Shown: positions 52,763 to 60,656 of the stretch, in pieces | How positions within the stretch are numbered: position 1 is the stretch's first letter | Layout: the number at the start of each line of letters is the position of its first letter | Assembly: GCA_964638895.1 (NCBI GenBank) | Contig: CAZWYY010000003.1 | Span: 29,706 to 93,705, forward strand | Reading direction: 5' to 3' | Source: JAFGGG01 sp964638895 | GTDB lineage: Bacteria; Spirochaetota; Spirochaetia; SZUA-6; RPPD01 | DNA: 64,000 nt | Made by a program: the position numbers and the translations under genes | The notes under the pieces: model-generated | The model's database searches: none | The model's input: only the letters and a program-made list of their open reading frames with translations | Told to the model about the DNA's origin: nothing

Positions 52763-55191
52763 AATAAAACCTCTACTATATGTGTTTTTCCGTCACCAAC
52801 ATACGGCACAAGCTGTGAATCAAGCTTTTTGCCGTCCAGTGTGATTTTGGCGACACCCTTGCTTTTCCCGCCGGGGTTTCTGACAGTGATTTCATAGCGG
52901 TCGCCGCGGAAAAGACGGTGTACCTTGTATTCTTTCCAGGCAGTGGGAATACAAGGATCGACATGGATACCGTCGTAATCCGGGCGTATACCCAGGATGT
53001 GCTGGCTGACGGCCAGGAAATTCCAGGCCGCGGTGCCCGTAAGCCAGCTGTTTTTGGCCTCGCCGTGGCGCCCCGCGTCCCTGCCCGCCACCATCTGCGA
53101 ATACACGTAAGGTTCGGTGCGGTGCAGGTCGCTTATCTCCTGCAGATACGAAGGCGCGATGCGCTTGTAATAATCGAAGGCCTCATCCCCCCTGCCGATG
53201 ACCGTCTCACCAATCATGATCCACGGGTTGTTATGGCAGAAAATACCCGCGTTCTCCTTGTAGCCTTCCGGATAACTAGAGATCTCTCCCATGTGCAGGT
53301 AGTATTGGGTGTACGCGGGCTGATGCAGAACAATACCGTGGTCCGTGGCCAGGTATTTTTTTACCGAGTCCAAGGCCTTCCGGGTGTACTCTTCTTTCAT
53401 GCCGATGCCGGCCATGGTGCAGATACCCTGGGATTCGATGAAAATCTTGCCTTCCTCGCATTCCTCGCCGCCCACCTTGTTCCCGTAATCATCGTAAGCG
53501 CGGACGAACCATTCCCCGTCCCAGCCGTGGGTCTTGATCACCTCTTCCATCTGTAGGATGGCTTTGTCCGCACGTTCGGCCTCGGCGGACAGGCCGCGCC
53601 GCCGCGCGATCCGGGCGTATTCCCGGCCGTAATAGACAAACAGCCCGGCGATGAACACCGATTCCGCCACCTTGCCCTCTTTGTTGGTGGAGGTCTGAAA
53701 GGAATCATTGGGGTCCTCGGAGAAGCAGTTCAGGTTCAGGCAGTCGTTCCAGTCCGCCCTGCCGATCAGCGGCAGCTGGTGCGGCCCCAGGTTCTCGATG
53801 ACATGGTTGAAGGATTTGGTCAGGTGCTCAAAGAGCGGGCCGGTGTTGTTCTCGTCGTTGTCGTACGGCACGCTGCAATCCAGGATGTCCCAGTCGCCTG
53901 TTTCTTTGATATAGGCGGCCACCGCGGCGATCAGCCACAGCGGATCGTCGTTGAAATTACTGCCGATGGCGTCGTTTCCGCGCTTGGTAAGCGGCTGGTA
54001 CTGGTGGTAGCAGCCGCCGTCCTCGAACTGGGTGGCGGCCACGTCAAGGATCCGTTCCTTGGCCCTTTCAGGGATCTGGTGCACGAACCCTAAAAGGTCT
54101 TGGCTGGTGTCCCTGAAACCCAGCCCGCGACCGATGCCCGACTCGAAGAACGATGCCGCGCGCCCGATGTTGTAGGTGACCATGCACTGGTACTGGTTCC
54201 ACACGTTCACCATTCGTTCCAGGTTTTTATCCGGATGGTTAAGCGAGTAATGCGAGAGCAGCTCGTCCCAGTACTGTTTCAAGGCCTCAAGTCCCTTGTC
54301 CACCTTCTGCGGGGAATCATATTGCGCAATCATGGCCAGGGCGGGTTTTTTATTGATGACCTTTTTGCTTTCCCATTTCTGTTCCTTGGGGTTCTCTACG
54401 TACCCCAGGATGAACACAATCTCCTGCGACTCATCCGGTTCAAGTTCGATCCGGAACATGTGGCTGGCGATCGGCGACCAGCCGTCGGCCACGGAGTTCG
54501 ACGCCTTGGCGGCCAGTACGGTTTGCGGCTCGTGAAAGCCGTTGTACAGCCCGAAAAAGCTTTCCCTGTCCGTATCAAAACCGTCCATTGTTCTGTTGGA
54601 AAAATAGAACGCGTAATGATTGCGGCGTTCCCTGTATTCTGTTTTATGGTAAATGGTGTTGTCTTTAATCTCCACCTCACCGGTGTTGAAATTCCTTTGA
54701 AAGTTGGAGCGGTCCTCCTGGGCGTTCCAGAGACAGAACTCCACAAAACTCCACAGCCCGAACTCCTTTTTCCCGCCGCTTTTATTGGTCAGTGTCACCT
54801 TCTGTACCTCTCCGTTGAAATCAAGGGGCACAAAATAGAGAACCCGGGCCTCAAGTCCGTTCTTTTCTCCGCGCAGGATCGTATAGCCGAGGCCGTGGCG
54901 GCATTCATACGCATCCAGTTCGGTTTTGACCGGTTTCCAGCCCGGGGACCAGACCGTGCCGTTGTCGTTTATGTAAAAGTATTTTCCGCCCGCGTCCATG
55001 GGCACGTTGTTGTAGCGGTAGCGGGTTATTCTTCTATACAGGGCGTCCTTGTAGAAAGAGTAGCCTCCCGCCGTATTTGAGATCAATGAGAAGAAATCCG
55101 TGTTCCCCAGGTAGTTGATCCAGGGCCAGGGGGTTTTGGCCGTTGTGATGACATATTCCTTTCGTTCGTCATCGAAAAAACCGTATTTCAT
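52759..55191 (-). CDS. Cellobiose phosphorylase (GH94)
   Basis: 810-residue enzyme that converts cellobiose and phosphate to glucose-1-phosphate and glucose in the cytoplasm. Motifs match known cellobiose phosphorylases closely: TPWPWINYLG, SLISNTAGGYSFYKDA, RITRYRYNNVP, WSPGWKPVK, YHKTEYRERRNHYAF and the catalytic RADWNDCLNL (Asp480/Asp483). The length equals that of cellobiose phosphorylase rather than the longer cellodextrin enzyme. The start overlaps the ROK gene stop by 4 bases and its stop overlaps the next GH94 start by 4 bases, so all three are translationally coupled. No signal peptide. Confidence 0.95.
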   Translation of the reverse strand: MKYGFFDDERKEYVITTAKTPWPWINYLGNTDFFSLISNTAGGYSFYKDALYRRITRYRYNNVPMDAGGKYFYINDNGTVWSPGWKPVKTELDAYECRHGLGYTILRGEKNGLEARVLYFVPLDFNGEVQKVTLTNKSGGKKEFGLWSFVEFCLWNAQEDRSNFQRNFNTGEVEIKDNTIYHKTEYRERRNHYAFYFSNRTMDGFDTDRESFFGLYNGFHEPQTVLAAKASNSVADGWSPIASHMFRIELEPDESQEIVFILGYVENPKEQKWESKKVINKKPALAMIAQYDSPQKVDKGLEALKQYWDELLSHYSLNHPDKNLERMVNVWNQYQCMVTYNIGRAASFFESGIGRGLGFRDTSQDLLGFVHQIPERAKERILDVAATQFEDGGCYHQYQPLTKRGNDAIGSNFNDDPLWLIAAVAAYIKETGDWDILDCSVPYDNDENNTGPLFEHLTKSFNHVIENLGPHQLPLIGRADWNDCLNLNCFSEDPNDSFQTSTNKEGKVAESVFIAGLFVYYGREYARIARRRGLSAEAERADKAILQMEEVIKTHGWDGEWFVRAYDDYGNKVGGEECEEGKIFIESQGICTMAGIGMKEEYTRKALDSVKKYLATDHGIVLHQPAYTQYYLHMGEISSYPEGYKENAGIFCHNNPWIMIGETVIGRGDEAFDYYKRIAPSYLQEISDLHRTEPYVYSQMVAGRDAGRHGEAKNSWLTGTAAWNFLAVSQHILGIRPDYDGIHVDPCIPTAWKEYKVHRLFRGDRYEITVRNPGGKSKGVAKITLDGKKLDSQLVPYVGDGKTHIVEVLL

Positions 55192-56366
55192 TGTGTACTC
55201 CTTGATACTGTGATTTCTCTGCCGAAAACGGACAGGTGTTTATGGTTGCTCACGGCCGTAGCTCGTGAATTCTCACTAAAGAACATTTTTAACAGAAAAT
55301 GGCAGGCTGCGCCATAGGCCACGGCGTTTTCTCCCAGTGAAGAAAACAACACCTCGCAGCCCACCAGGTCGGGATAAGAGCTGTTGGCCATGATCGCCTT
55401 TGTAAACAGGTCGCGGATATCCAGCGAGGCTGTTTTCAGGAAGCCGCCCAGAAACACATGCTTCAGATTGAGCATATTCACGATAAAGGCCGTATTGCAG
55501 GCCAGTTCCTGCGCGAACAGCCGGTAGATTTCCGGGTTATCCGGGATTTTAATAATGTCCTCGTTGGAAAGCGCAAACTGGCTCAGATTACCGCGCTTCC
55601 AGAATACGCTGCGAAACTCTCCGGCGGAAAAATCCGTTCCGTAATGCACGTTATGGTTCAGCACAAGGCCCAGCCCGATGGCCGTGCCCCTATACGCGTC
55701 AAGCGGACTGTTTCCAAAGCGCCATTCGGCCAGTAAGAAGAGAAAATCCCTGAGGCGCCTGCTTTTATGCCGGACCATCTCCCCCCAGCAGCAGCAGTTG
55801 GCGTCGTTATCGGCCAGAAGCGGCAGTCCGGTCTCCCTCTTCAGTTCGGCGGTTAAATCAAAGGGTGTTGTGATCTTTAAGGGAACGGACTCCAGGATGA
55901 TTCCCCGGTAGGGGTTGATGATCCCCGCCAGGCCGCACGAAACCCCCAGCAGGGGGATACCCAGTTCTTTTTCTTTACGGTGCGCATGGGCCGTAATGGT
56001 ACGGATAAGGTCTTTTATGTTTGATTTGGTGGTTTTTTCCGCAAGCGGAAGCTCGTATAAGATCTTTCCGTTTAAATCTATGCCGACCGCCCGGCAGGAT
56101 TCCTGGTGCATCTCGCATCCCACGATATGACCGTATTTCGCGTTAAGTTTCAGGCGTACGGGTTTTCTGCCTCCGGCCGGCCCGGCCTGGCCTTCCTCAA
56201 CCTCGATTACCAACCCCAGGTTGATGAGTTCGGCCATGCAGTTGGATACGGTTGATTTGTTCAGGTCAAGTTGTTTTGCCAGCTCGATCCGGCTTAATAA
56301 CGGGGTAAGCCAGAGAGCTTCCAAGAGACGGACGGTATTGGTCCCGCTTACAACAGATGGAAACAT
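55188..56366 (-). CDS. ROK-family transcriptional regulator
   Basis: 392-residue XylR/NagC-type repressor. The N-terminal winged helix-turn-helix (about 10-65, ELAKQLDLNKSTVSNCMAEL) is followed by a ROK sugar-binding domain with LGVSCGLAGIINP, LADNDANCCCWGEM and GLGLVLN. The zinc-binding GHx9-11CxCGxxGC motif of most ROK proteins is absent; the segment FSAGEFRSVFWKRGNLSQ lies in its place. It leads the operon with the two GH94 genes and probably senses their disaccharide or glucose-type products. A TTGACA -35 lies at 56426-56421 on the minus strand; the -10 is poor. Confidence 0.9.
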   Translation of the reverse strand: MFPSVVSGTNTVRLLEALWLTPLLSRIELAKQLDLNKSTVSNCMAELINLGLVIEVEEGQAGPAGGRKPVRLKLNAKYGHIVGCEMHQESCRAVGIDLNGKILYELPLAEKTTKSNIKDLIRTITAHAHRKEKELGIPLLGVSCGLAGIINPYRGIILESVPLKITTPFDLTAELKRETGLPLLADNDANCCCWGEMVRHKSRRLRDFLFLLAEWRFGNSPLDAYRGTAIGLGLVLNHNVHYGTDFSAGEFRSVFWKRGNLSQFALSNEDIIKIPDNPEIYRLFAQELACNTAFIVNMLNLKHVFLGGFLKTASLDIRDLFTKAIMANSSYPDLVGCEVLFSSLGENAVAYGAACHFLLKMFFSENSRATAVSNHKHLSVFGREITVSRSTQ

Positions 56367-56468
56367 AACATTCCTTGGTTGGTTGGTTTAGTGTATCAAC
56401 TTACATGAAATGGAAGGGTATGTCAAGTAGAAGAATATGAAACAGTCTACCGATAATTAAATAATTAT

Positions 56469-56954
56469 ATGAAACACAAGATATTGGTAGGTATCACCCT
56501 GTTGATCGGCGTCGTCTCCTCATGCCAAACACAGCATACCGCCGGCGGGTACATGCCCATTCCCAAAGAAAACCGGGTGGTGCTGGCCGACGAGGAGTAT
56601 TTCAAACAGCGTTATGAACTGTGGGTGCCCACAGAGAATGACATTCGGGAGGCCCTGGATGCGATTTACCGGTTTTTACGGAGCGTGCAGGCGGATGAAG
56701 GATTCAGCCTGCATTTCAGGATGGAAGTAAAAAAGATCATCATGAATTTAAGCCGCTACCGCGTCCAGATTGTGGGAATCATTCTAAACAACAGGCGGTA
56801 CATCCATTGTAATTTCCTCCATGAAAAAAGCGGAATTGGGGATTGGAAAAAGAGATTGGTCATGATCGCGGCCGGGGGATTTTGGTACTGGTATGTGTAT
56901 TATGATACTGAATTGAAAAAGGTTATTAAGATATACATAAACGGCTGTACGTAA
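56469..56954 (+). CDS. Unknown small lipoprotein
   Basis: 161-residue predicted lipoprotein, signal peptide with lipobox VSSC (Cys19). No recognised domain. The mature part has a helical region (IREALDAIYRFLRSVQADEG), the beta-rich YRVQIVGIILNNRRYIHCNFL, and an aromatic stretch GGFWYWYVYYD. A GATAAT -10-like hexamer lies 11 bases before the ATG, without a good -35. It starts the AT-rich stretch and ends 16 bases before the histidine kinase gene, which may mean it works with that sensor. Confidence 0.65.
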   Translation: MKHKILVGITLLIGVVSSCQTQHTAGGYMPIPKENRVVLADEEYFKQRYELWVPTENDIREALDAIYRFLRSVQADEGFSLHFRMEVKKIIMNLSRYRVQIVGIILNNRRYIHCNFLHEKSGIGDWKKRLVMIAAGGFWYWYVYYDTELKKVIKIYINGCT

Positions 56955-56970
56955 TGTATCGATATAAAAA

Positions 56971-58218
56971 ATGAAAAAAAAACCTGGTGTGTTTTATAGT
57001 CTTCTTACCCATATAAAAATAAACATCGCTGATTCACATTCTGCAGAAAGTGAATTCCGTGCCGCGGTACTTTTTCGTTTTTTTGTAATTATTATCATCT
57101 ATTTTACGGTAGATGTGCGTTATAATATCCCTGAATGGATGTACCTTGCCTTTAAGAATATCGCTTTTCCATTGGCTATATATAACGGACTGCTTTTTAT
57201 ATTTCACAAAAAGATAAATAAACTTCTCCGCAAGCTCCCTGTCTTGTTGATGATTGACCTGTTTGTAAGTGTCGGTATAATGCTTATTGGAGCGGGCTGG
57301 CGCAATTCGTATTTTGGATATACTCTCACCACGATTATACTTTTTACCATATTTCTAAAAATAAAGGGCGCCTGTGTATCCACCATCATGCTTATTTGTG
57401 TAAGTTTGATTAAAGAACCTTCCCCCCAAGGCGTAGATCTGGTATCGTTTAACGTTTCCAATATGGATATGAGATTGGGAGCGGCTTCGGCATATATTAT
57501 TACCGGCGTGATAATCGGGTATTTTCGTTACTTATTGGATAAAATCAGACAGCTTTCACAGGAACGTATAGCAGAAACCCGTAAAACCGCCGCGATGGAA
57601 CAAAAAATGAAACTGGCGCTTGATCTCCACGACAATATCAAATCAAAAATCAATGCCATCGTTCTGATGTATAATCCGCTTTTAAAAAAACTGTTCAAGC
57701 GGAAGTCCGCAGACCGGGAAGAATTGCTGCGTCTTTGGAAATGGCTGTATTATCTGCAAAACGAAACCATGCGCTTTTTTATATCATTGAAATCGAAGCA
57801 TCCGGGGACGGATGATTGTTTTAATCTGATCGAACTGGTGAAAGAGGAGATTATGCTTTTTTCCGAAATAACCCGGTTTTCGTGGCAGCTTACAACCGGA
57901 ACGGACGAGATATTTCTGCCCGTTAAGATCAAGCAGAGTCTATTACAGTTTATAGGCGAAGGCATGTTGAATTCATGGAAGCATTCCGGGGTAAAACAAG
58001 GATCAATAAGTATAAAAAAACAGACCGATGACTCCGTCCGGCTTTTAATTACGGACAAGGGCAAGGGTTTTATCCTGACCGACGATCTGCTTACCTGCTA
58101 CTCGGGCATCCAAAGTCTTCATATCAGGGCCGAGGAAATAAACGGAAGTTTGAATATTGAAGCTGCTCCGGGAAGCGGCTGCAGGCTTGTACTGAAAATT
58201 CCGGTTCATACCGATTGA
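56971..58218 (+). CDS. NarL-type membrane sensor histidine kinase
   Basis: 415-residue kinase of the HisKA_3 type. About six membrane helices in residues 30-190 with no large periplasmic domain, so it may sense within or near the membrane. A helical linker follows, then the phospho-acceptor His220 in LALDLHDNIKSKINA. The ATPase domain (about 310-413) has the N-box GEGMLNSWKHS and DKGKGF; the G2 box is short. The stop overlaps the upstream in-frame start of the response regulator gene but not its likely start at 58317. The ligand is unknown. Confidence 0.85.
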   Translation: MKKKPGVFYSLLTHIKINIADSHSAESEFRAAVLFRFFVIIIIYFTVDVRYNIPEWMYLAFKNIAFPLAIYNGLLFIFHKKINKLLRKLPVLLMIDLFVSVGIMLIGAGWRNSYFGYTLTTIILFTIFLKIKGACVSTIMLICVSLIKEPSPQGVDLVSFNVSNMDMRLGAASAYIITGVIIGYFRYLLDKIRQLSQERIAETRKTAAMEQKMKLALDLHDNIKSKINAIVLMYNPLLKKLFKRKSADREELLRLWKWLYYLQNETMRFFISLKSKHPGTDDCFNLIELVKEEIMLFSEITRFSWQLTTGTDEIFLPVKIKQSLLQFIGEGMLNSWKHSGVKQGSISIKKQTDDSVRLLITDKGKGFILTDDLLTCYSGIQSLHIRAEEINGSLNIEAAPGSGCRLVLKIPVHTD

Positions 58219-58316
58219 GTATATTTTACTATGGTGGGCATGAACAATTACTCATGCCTGAAAGATTACTTCGGCATATAATGAAGAAAGGAAACTGTGT
58301 GGGTAAAGAGGGCGGT

Positions 58317-58964
58317 ATGACGGACAAGATCAAAGTGTTTATTATTGAAGACGAATGGATGTGGAGTGAGGCAATAATATCCGTGATAAAAAAAACAAAA
58401 GATATTGTTGTTTTGGGTGAAGCAAAAAGCGCGGAGACGGGTCTTTTAAGAATCAAGGAACTACAGCCGGATATTGTCTTGATGGATGTAAGACTGCAAG
58501 GCGATTTAAACGGAATCCAGGCCACTGGAGAGATAACCGAAACAATAAAAGATACTAAAGTAATCGTTTTTACCATAGATCCGGATGAAGAACACCTCTA
58601 TAACGCCATTAAAGCAGGGGCCGCAGGCTATCTTTTAAAAAAAGAAGTCAACGATCCGGAGATCCTGATAAAAGCTATTGTCGAGGTATATAATGGGCAG
58701 GCCTTTATTACCCCCAAAGTTACCAAACGGGTACTGAGTATAATTCGTAATCTAAACGGGCGTAATGATCTTAATGAACTGACAGCCAGGGAGAAAGAGA
58801 TATTAATCTCTATCAGTGAAGGAAAAACAAATAAAGAGGTTGCTTATGCTTTGGGGATACATGAGCGAACGGTTGCCAATCATATCAGCCATATTTTCCG
58901 TAAACTGGACGTAAGCAACCGGGTGGAGGCCATAAAAAAGGCGCATGACCTGCGGTTGTTCTAG
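58317..58964 (+). CDS. NarL/LuxR-type response regulator
   Basis: 215-residue DNA-binding response regulator. ATG 58317 is chosen because GAGGG precedes it and the receiver domain starts at once (KIKVFIIEDE); an in-frame start at 58215 would add a 34-residue tail unlike the family. Acidic pocket Glu11-Asp12, phospho-acceptor Asp57 (IVLMDVRLQG), Lys in GYLLKKE. The C-terminal LuxR helix-turn-helix is LTAREKEILISISEGKTNKEVA... ending HISHIFRKLDV. It pairs with the kinase 98 bases upstream. Possible targets are the EF-hand genes just downstream; this is inference. Confidence 0.9.
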   Translation: MTDKIKVFIIEDEWMWSEAIISVIKKTKDIVVLGEAKSAETGLLRIKELQPDIVLMDVRLQGDLNGIQATGEITETIKDTKVIVFTIDPDEEHLYNAIKAGAAGYLLKKEVNDPEILIKAIVEVYNGQAFITPKVTKRVLSIIRNLNGRNDLNELTAREKEILISISEGKTNKEVAYALGIHERTVANHISHIFRKLDVSNRVEAIKKAHDLRLF

Positions 58965-59100
58965 GCTGTGACGGATATTTTCCTTTTTTTACCCGGAATA
59001 CGGGAATAATTGACTATAAAAAGTATGATTATTTACTCATGAAAAAGCGGACGTGCGGGGGTAGTATAGAGAATAAATGAAAGTATAAAAGGATAACATT

Positions 59101-59649
59101 ATGAAAAAAATTGTTCTGTGTGTTTTCGCGATTCTAAGTATCCTGGTTTTTATATTATTTTCCTGTAATAATGACCGGTTTTTAAAATATCAATTGACCA
59201 TTTATGATAGTAATGAGAAAAAAGCGGTTGTACAGTGTGAATTTGCCTGTGAAGATTTGAATAATGACGGACTAATAGAGGTGAATGAGTTGATTGAGTT
59301 TAAGGAATCAGGACCCCAATTATTCAATGAATACTTTGAAAATCCGAATGAAGGCTGGCGCTCTGAGGTGGATGTTAAGCATATGCCGGAGATTGTCAAT
59401 AAAATTCAAGATATAGAAGTGTTTCAATTCAATATTGATGAGTACAAAAAGGGAAAGTTAGTAATTAATTATATAACAAATACAAAACAGGATCTCGCTG
59501 TTGGAGATTATTATTTTATGCGGCTGGTAGATATTGAACAAAATGGAGAGCAAACAACGGTGTTAAGTTGGGTAAGTGATGAAACCAGGGGTTTGGAAAT
59601 GATAGAGTTAAATCCTGAAAACCTTACCTTAAAGATAGAGAGGCGTTAA
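59101..59649 (+). CDS. Lipoprotein with single EF-hand (paralogue 1)
   Basis: 182-residue predicted lipoprotein (lipobox LFSC, Cys22). One complete EF-hand calcium loop, DLNNDGLIEVNE (52-63), with Asp, Asn, Asp, Glu and Glu at ligand positions 1, 3, 5, 9 and 12. It is preceded by a C-x-F-A-C motif (Cys46, Cys50) that may form a disulphide. The rest is a beta-rich domain ending GLEMIELNPENLTLKIE. A second copy follows at 59688. I know no family with this layout. Low GC compared with ilvD and the operons to the left. Confidence 0.75.
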   Translation: MKKIVLCVFAILSILVFILFSCNNDRFLKYQLTIYDSNEKKAVVQCEFACEDLNNDGLIEVNELIEFKESGPQLFNEYFENPNEGWRSEVDVKHMPEIVNKIQDIEVFQFNIDEYKKGKLVINYITNTKQDLAVGDYYFMRLVDIEQNGEQTTVLSWVSDETRGLEMIELNPENLTLKIERR

Positions 59650-59687
59650 GTTTTATTATATATAGATGAAATAATAAGGAGGATGCT

Positions 59688-60233
59688 TTGAAAATTAATG
59701 TAAAATTTTTTCTATTCTTTGGGAGTGTTTTTTTATTAACGTCATTTTGTTATAGTGATGATCAGGTTCTTAAATTCAAACTCTCGATTTTGGACAAGGG
59801 AAATGAGTCTATAGTGACCTGTATGTTTTCCTGTCGGGATGAAAATAATGACGGTGTTATTGATAAAAACGAATTACAAGAGTTTAAAGAAACAGGCAGG
59901 CATCTATATGCAAAAACAATTGCCGGGCAGGCGGGCGGCTGGCGTTCCACCGTTGATGTGGAAAAACTGCCTCCCATATTACATACCTTGGCGGATCTAA
60001 ATAAATTTCGTTTTAGCATAAGCGAGTACCAACAGGGAACTATTGTTATAGATTATGCAACCAAGACTAAAGAGTATCTAAAAGTGGGTGGGTATTATTT
60101 TATGCGTATCGTAAGTATAGAAGAAAACGGAAAAAAATTGACTGTTTTAAGCTGGGTGGGAGACGGTACCCAGGGTTTGGAACTGACCATGAGAGATTCA
60201 AAAAACCTGACTTTAAAGATAGTTCAGCTTTAA
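59688..60233 (+). CDS. Secreted protein with single EF-hand (paralogue 2)
   Basis: 181-residue tandem paralogue of the previous gene. The signal peptide ends near Cys21 (LLTSFC), maybe a loose lipobox. The EF-hand loop is DENNDGVIDKNE (51-62), again preceded by C-x-F-S-C (Cys45, Cys49). Shared segments: GGWRSTVDVEKLP, the YYFMR-IVSIEENG block, and LTVLSWVGDGTQGLEL. It starts at TTG 59688 with AAGGAGG at 59676-59682. The reading frame stays open for 61 codons after the TAA stop. Two intact, diverged copies argue for selection on both. Confidence 0.75.
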   Translation: MKINVKFFLFFGSVFLLTSFCYSDDQVLKFKLSILDKGNESIVTCMFSCRDENNDGVIDKNELQEFKETGRHLYAKTIAGQAGGWRSTVDVEKLPPILHTLADLNKFRFSISEYQQGTIVIDYATKTKEYLKVGGYYFMRIVSIEENGKKLTVLSWVGDGTQGLELTMRDSKNLTLKIVQL

Positions 60234-60419
60234 AGCCTGTCATACAAGGCAAAAAGACTAAAGCCAAAGCTTATATCCGTCATTTTTGCAGTTATTATAT
60301 TTTTGGTGATACTGCGGTTGGATGTCACTATTTCAGAGAAGCTTTTTACCCTGTTGGCTCAATTTATTAATGACGTGTCCGTACGGGCGGAAAAATATAT
60401 CACCGACTGTGAAAAATAG
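60234..60419 (+). pseudogene. Possible remnant or readthrough extension with a membrane helix
   Basis: Directly after the TAA of the previous gene the same frame runs 61 codons to TAG 60417-60419. The predicted stretch is basic (KAKRLKPK), then a hydrophobic helix (LISVIFAVIIFLVIL), then an amphipathic end (SVRAEKYITDCEK). There is no ATG and no ribosome binding site before the helix. It could be a decayed gene, a small protein with a non-standard start, or chance. Confidence 0.3.
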
Positions 60420-60509
60420 ACGTATTGAGCGGCCAAGAAACACCGTAGTATTTTTAGTTCTGAATCATATCTGAACCATAAAGGAGAGAAATAATCATAT
60501 ACTTTACCT

Positions 60510-60656
60510 ATGGAAGAACCACCCATTGGAAGCGTTAGCGGAAGCTTTGCCTGTGGCTTTTTATTAAAAAATATAAATCTCCTCATTTACAATAATCGCA
60601 ATATGTTTTATACAAAAGGAATCACTCTATTTTATAAAGCGGAGGCGATGTTATGA
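60510..60656 (+). CDS. Possible 48-codon leader ORF of ilvD
   Basis: ATG 60510 opens 48 codons that end at TGA 60654-60656, overlapping the ilvD ATG as ATGA. It has a small Leu/Ile cluster (LLKNINLLIY). No well-spaced ribosome binding site and no clear attenuator hairpin, so it may be chance. The bases between 60420 and 60509 hold nothing I can name. Confidence 0.25.
   Translation: MEEPPIGSVSGSFACGFLLKNINLLIYNNRNMFYTKGITLFYKAEAML

Noticed and set aside
54100..55080. 326-codon plus-strand open frame opposite cellobiose phosphorylase
   Set aside because: It lies wholly antisense to a strongly conserved enzyme, has no family motifs, and its open length follows from the GC-rich codon pattern of the real gene.
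56375..56386. Three TTGG repeats just before the ROK gene start as a phase-variation tract
   Set aside because: Too few copies to expect slippage, and not in the reading frame.
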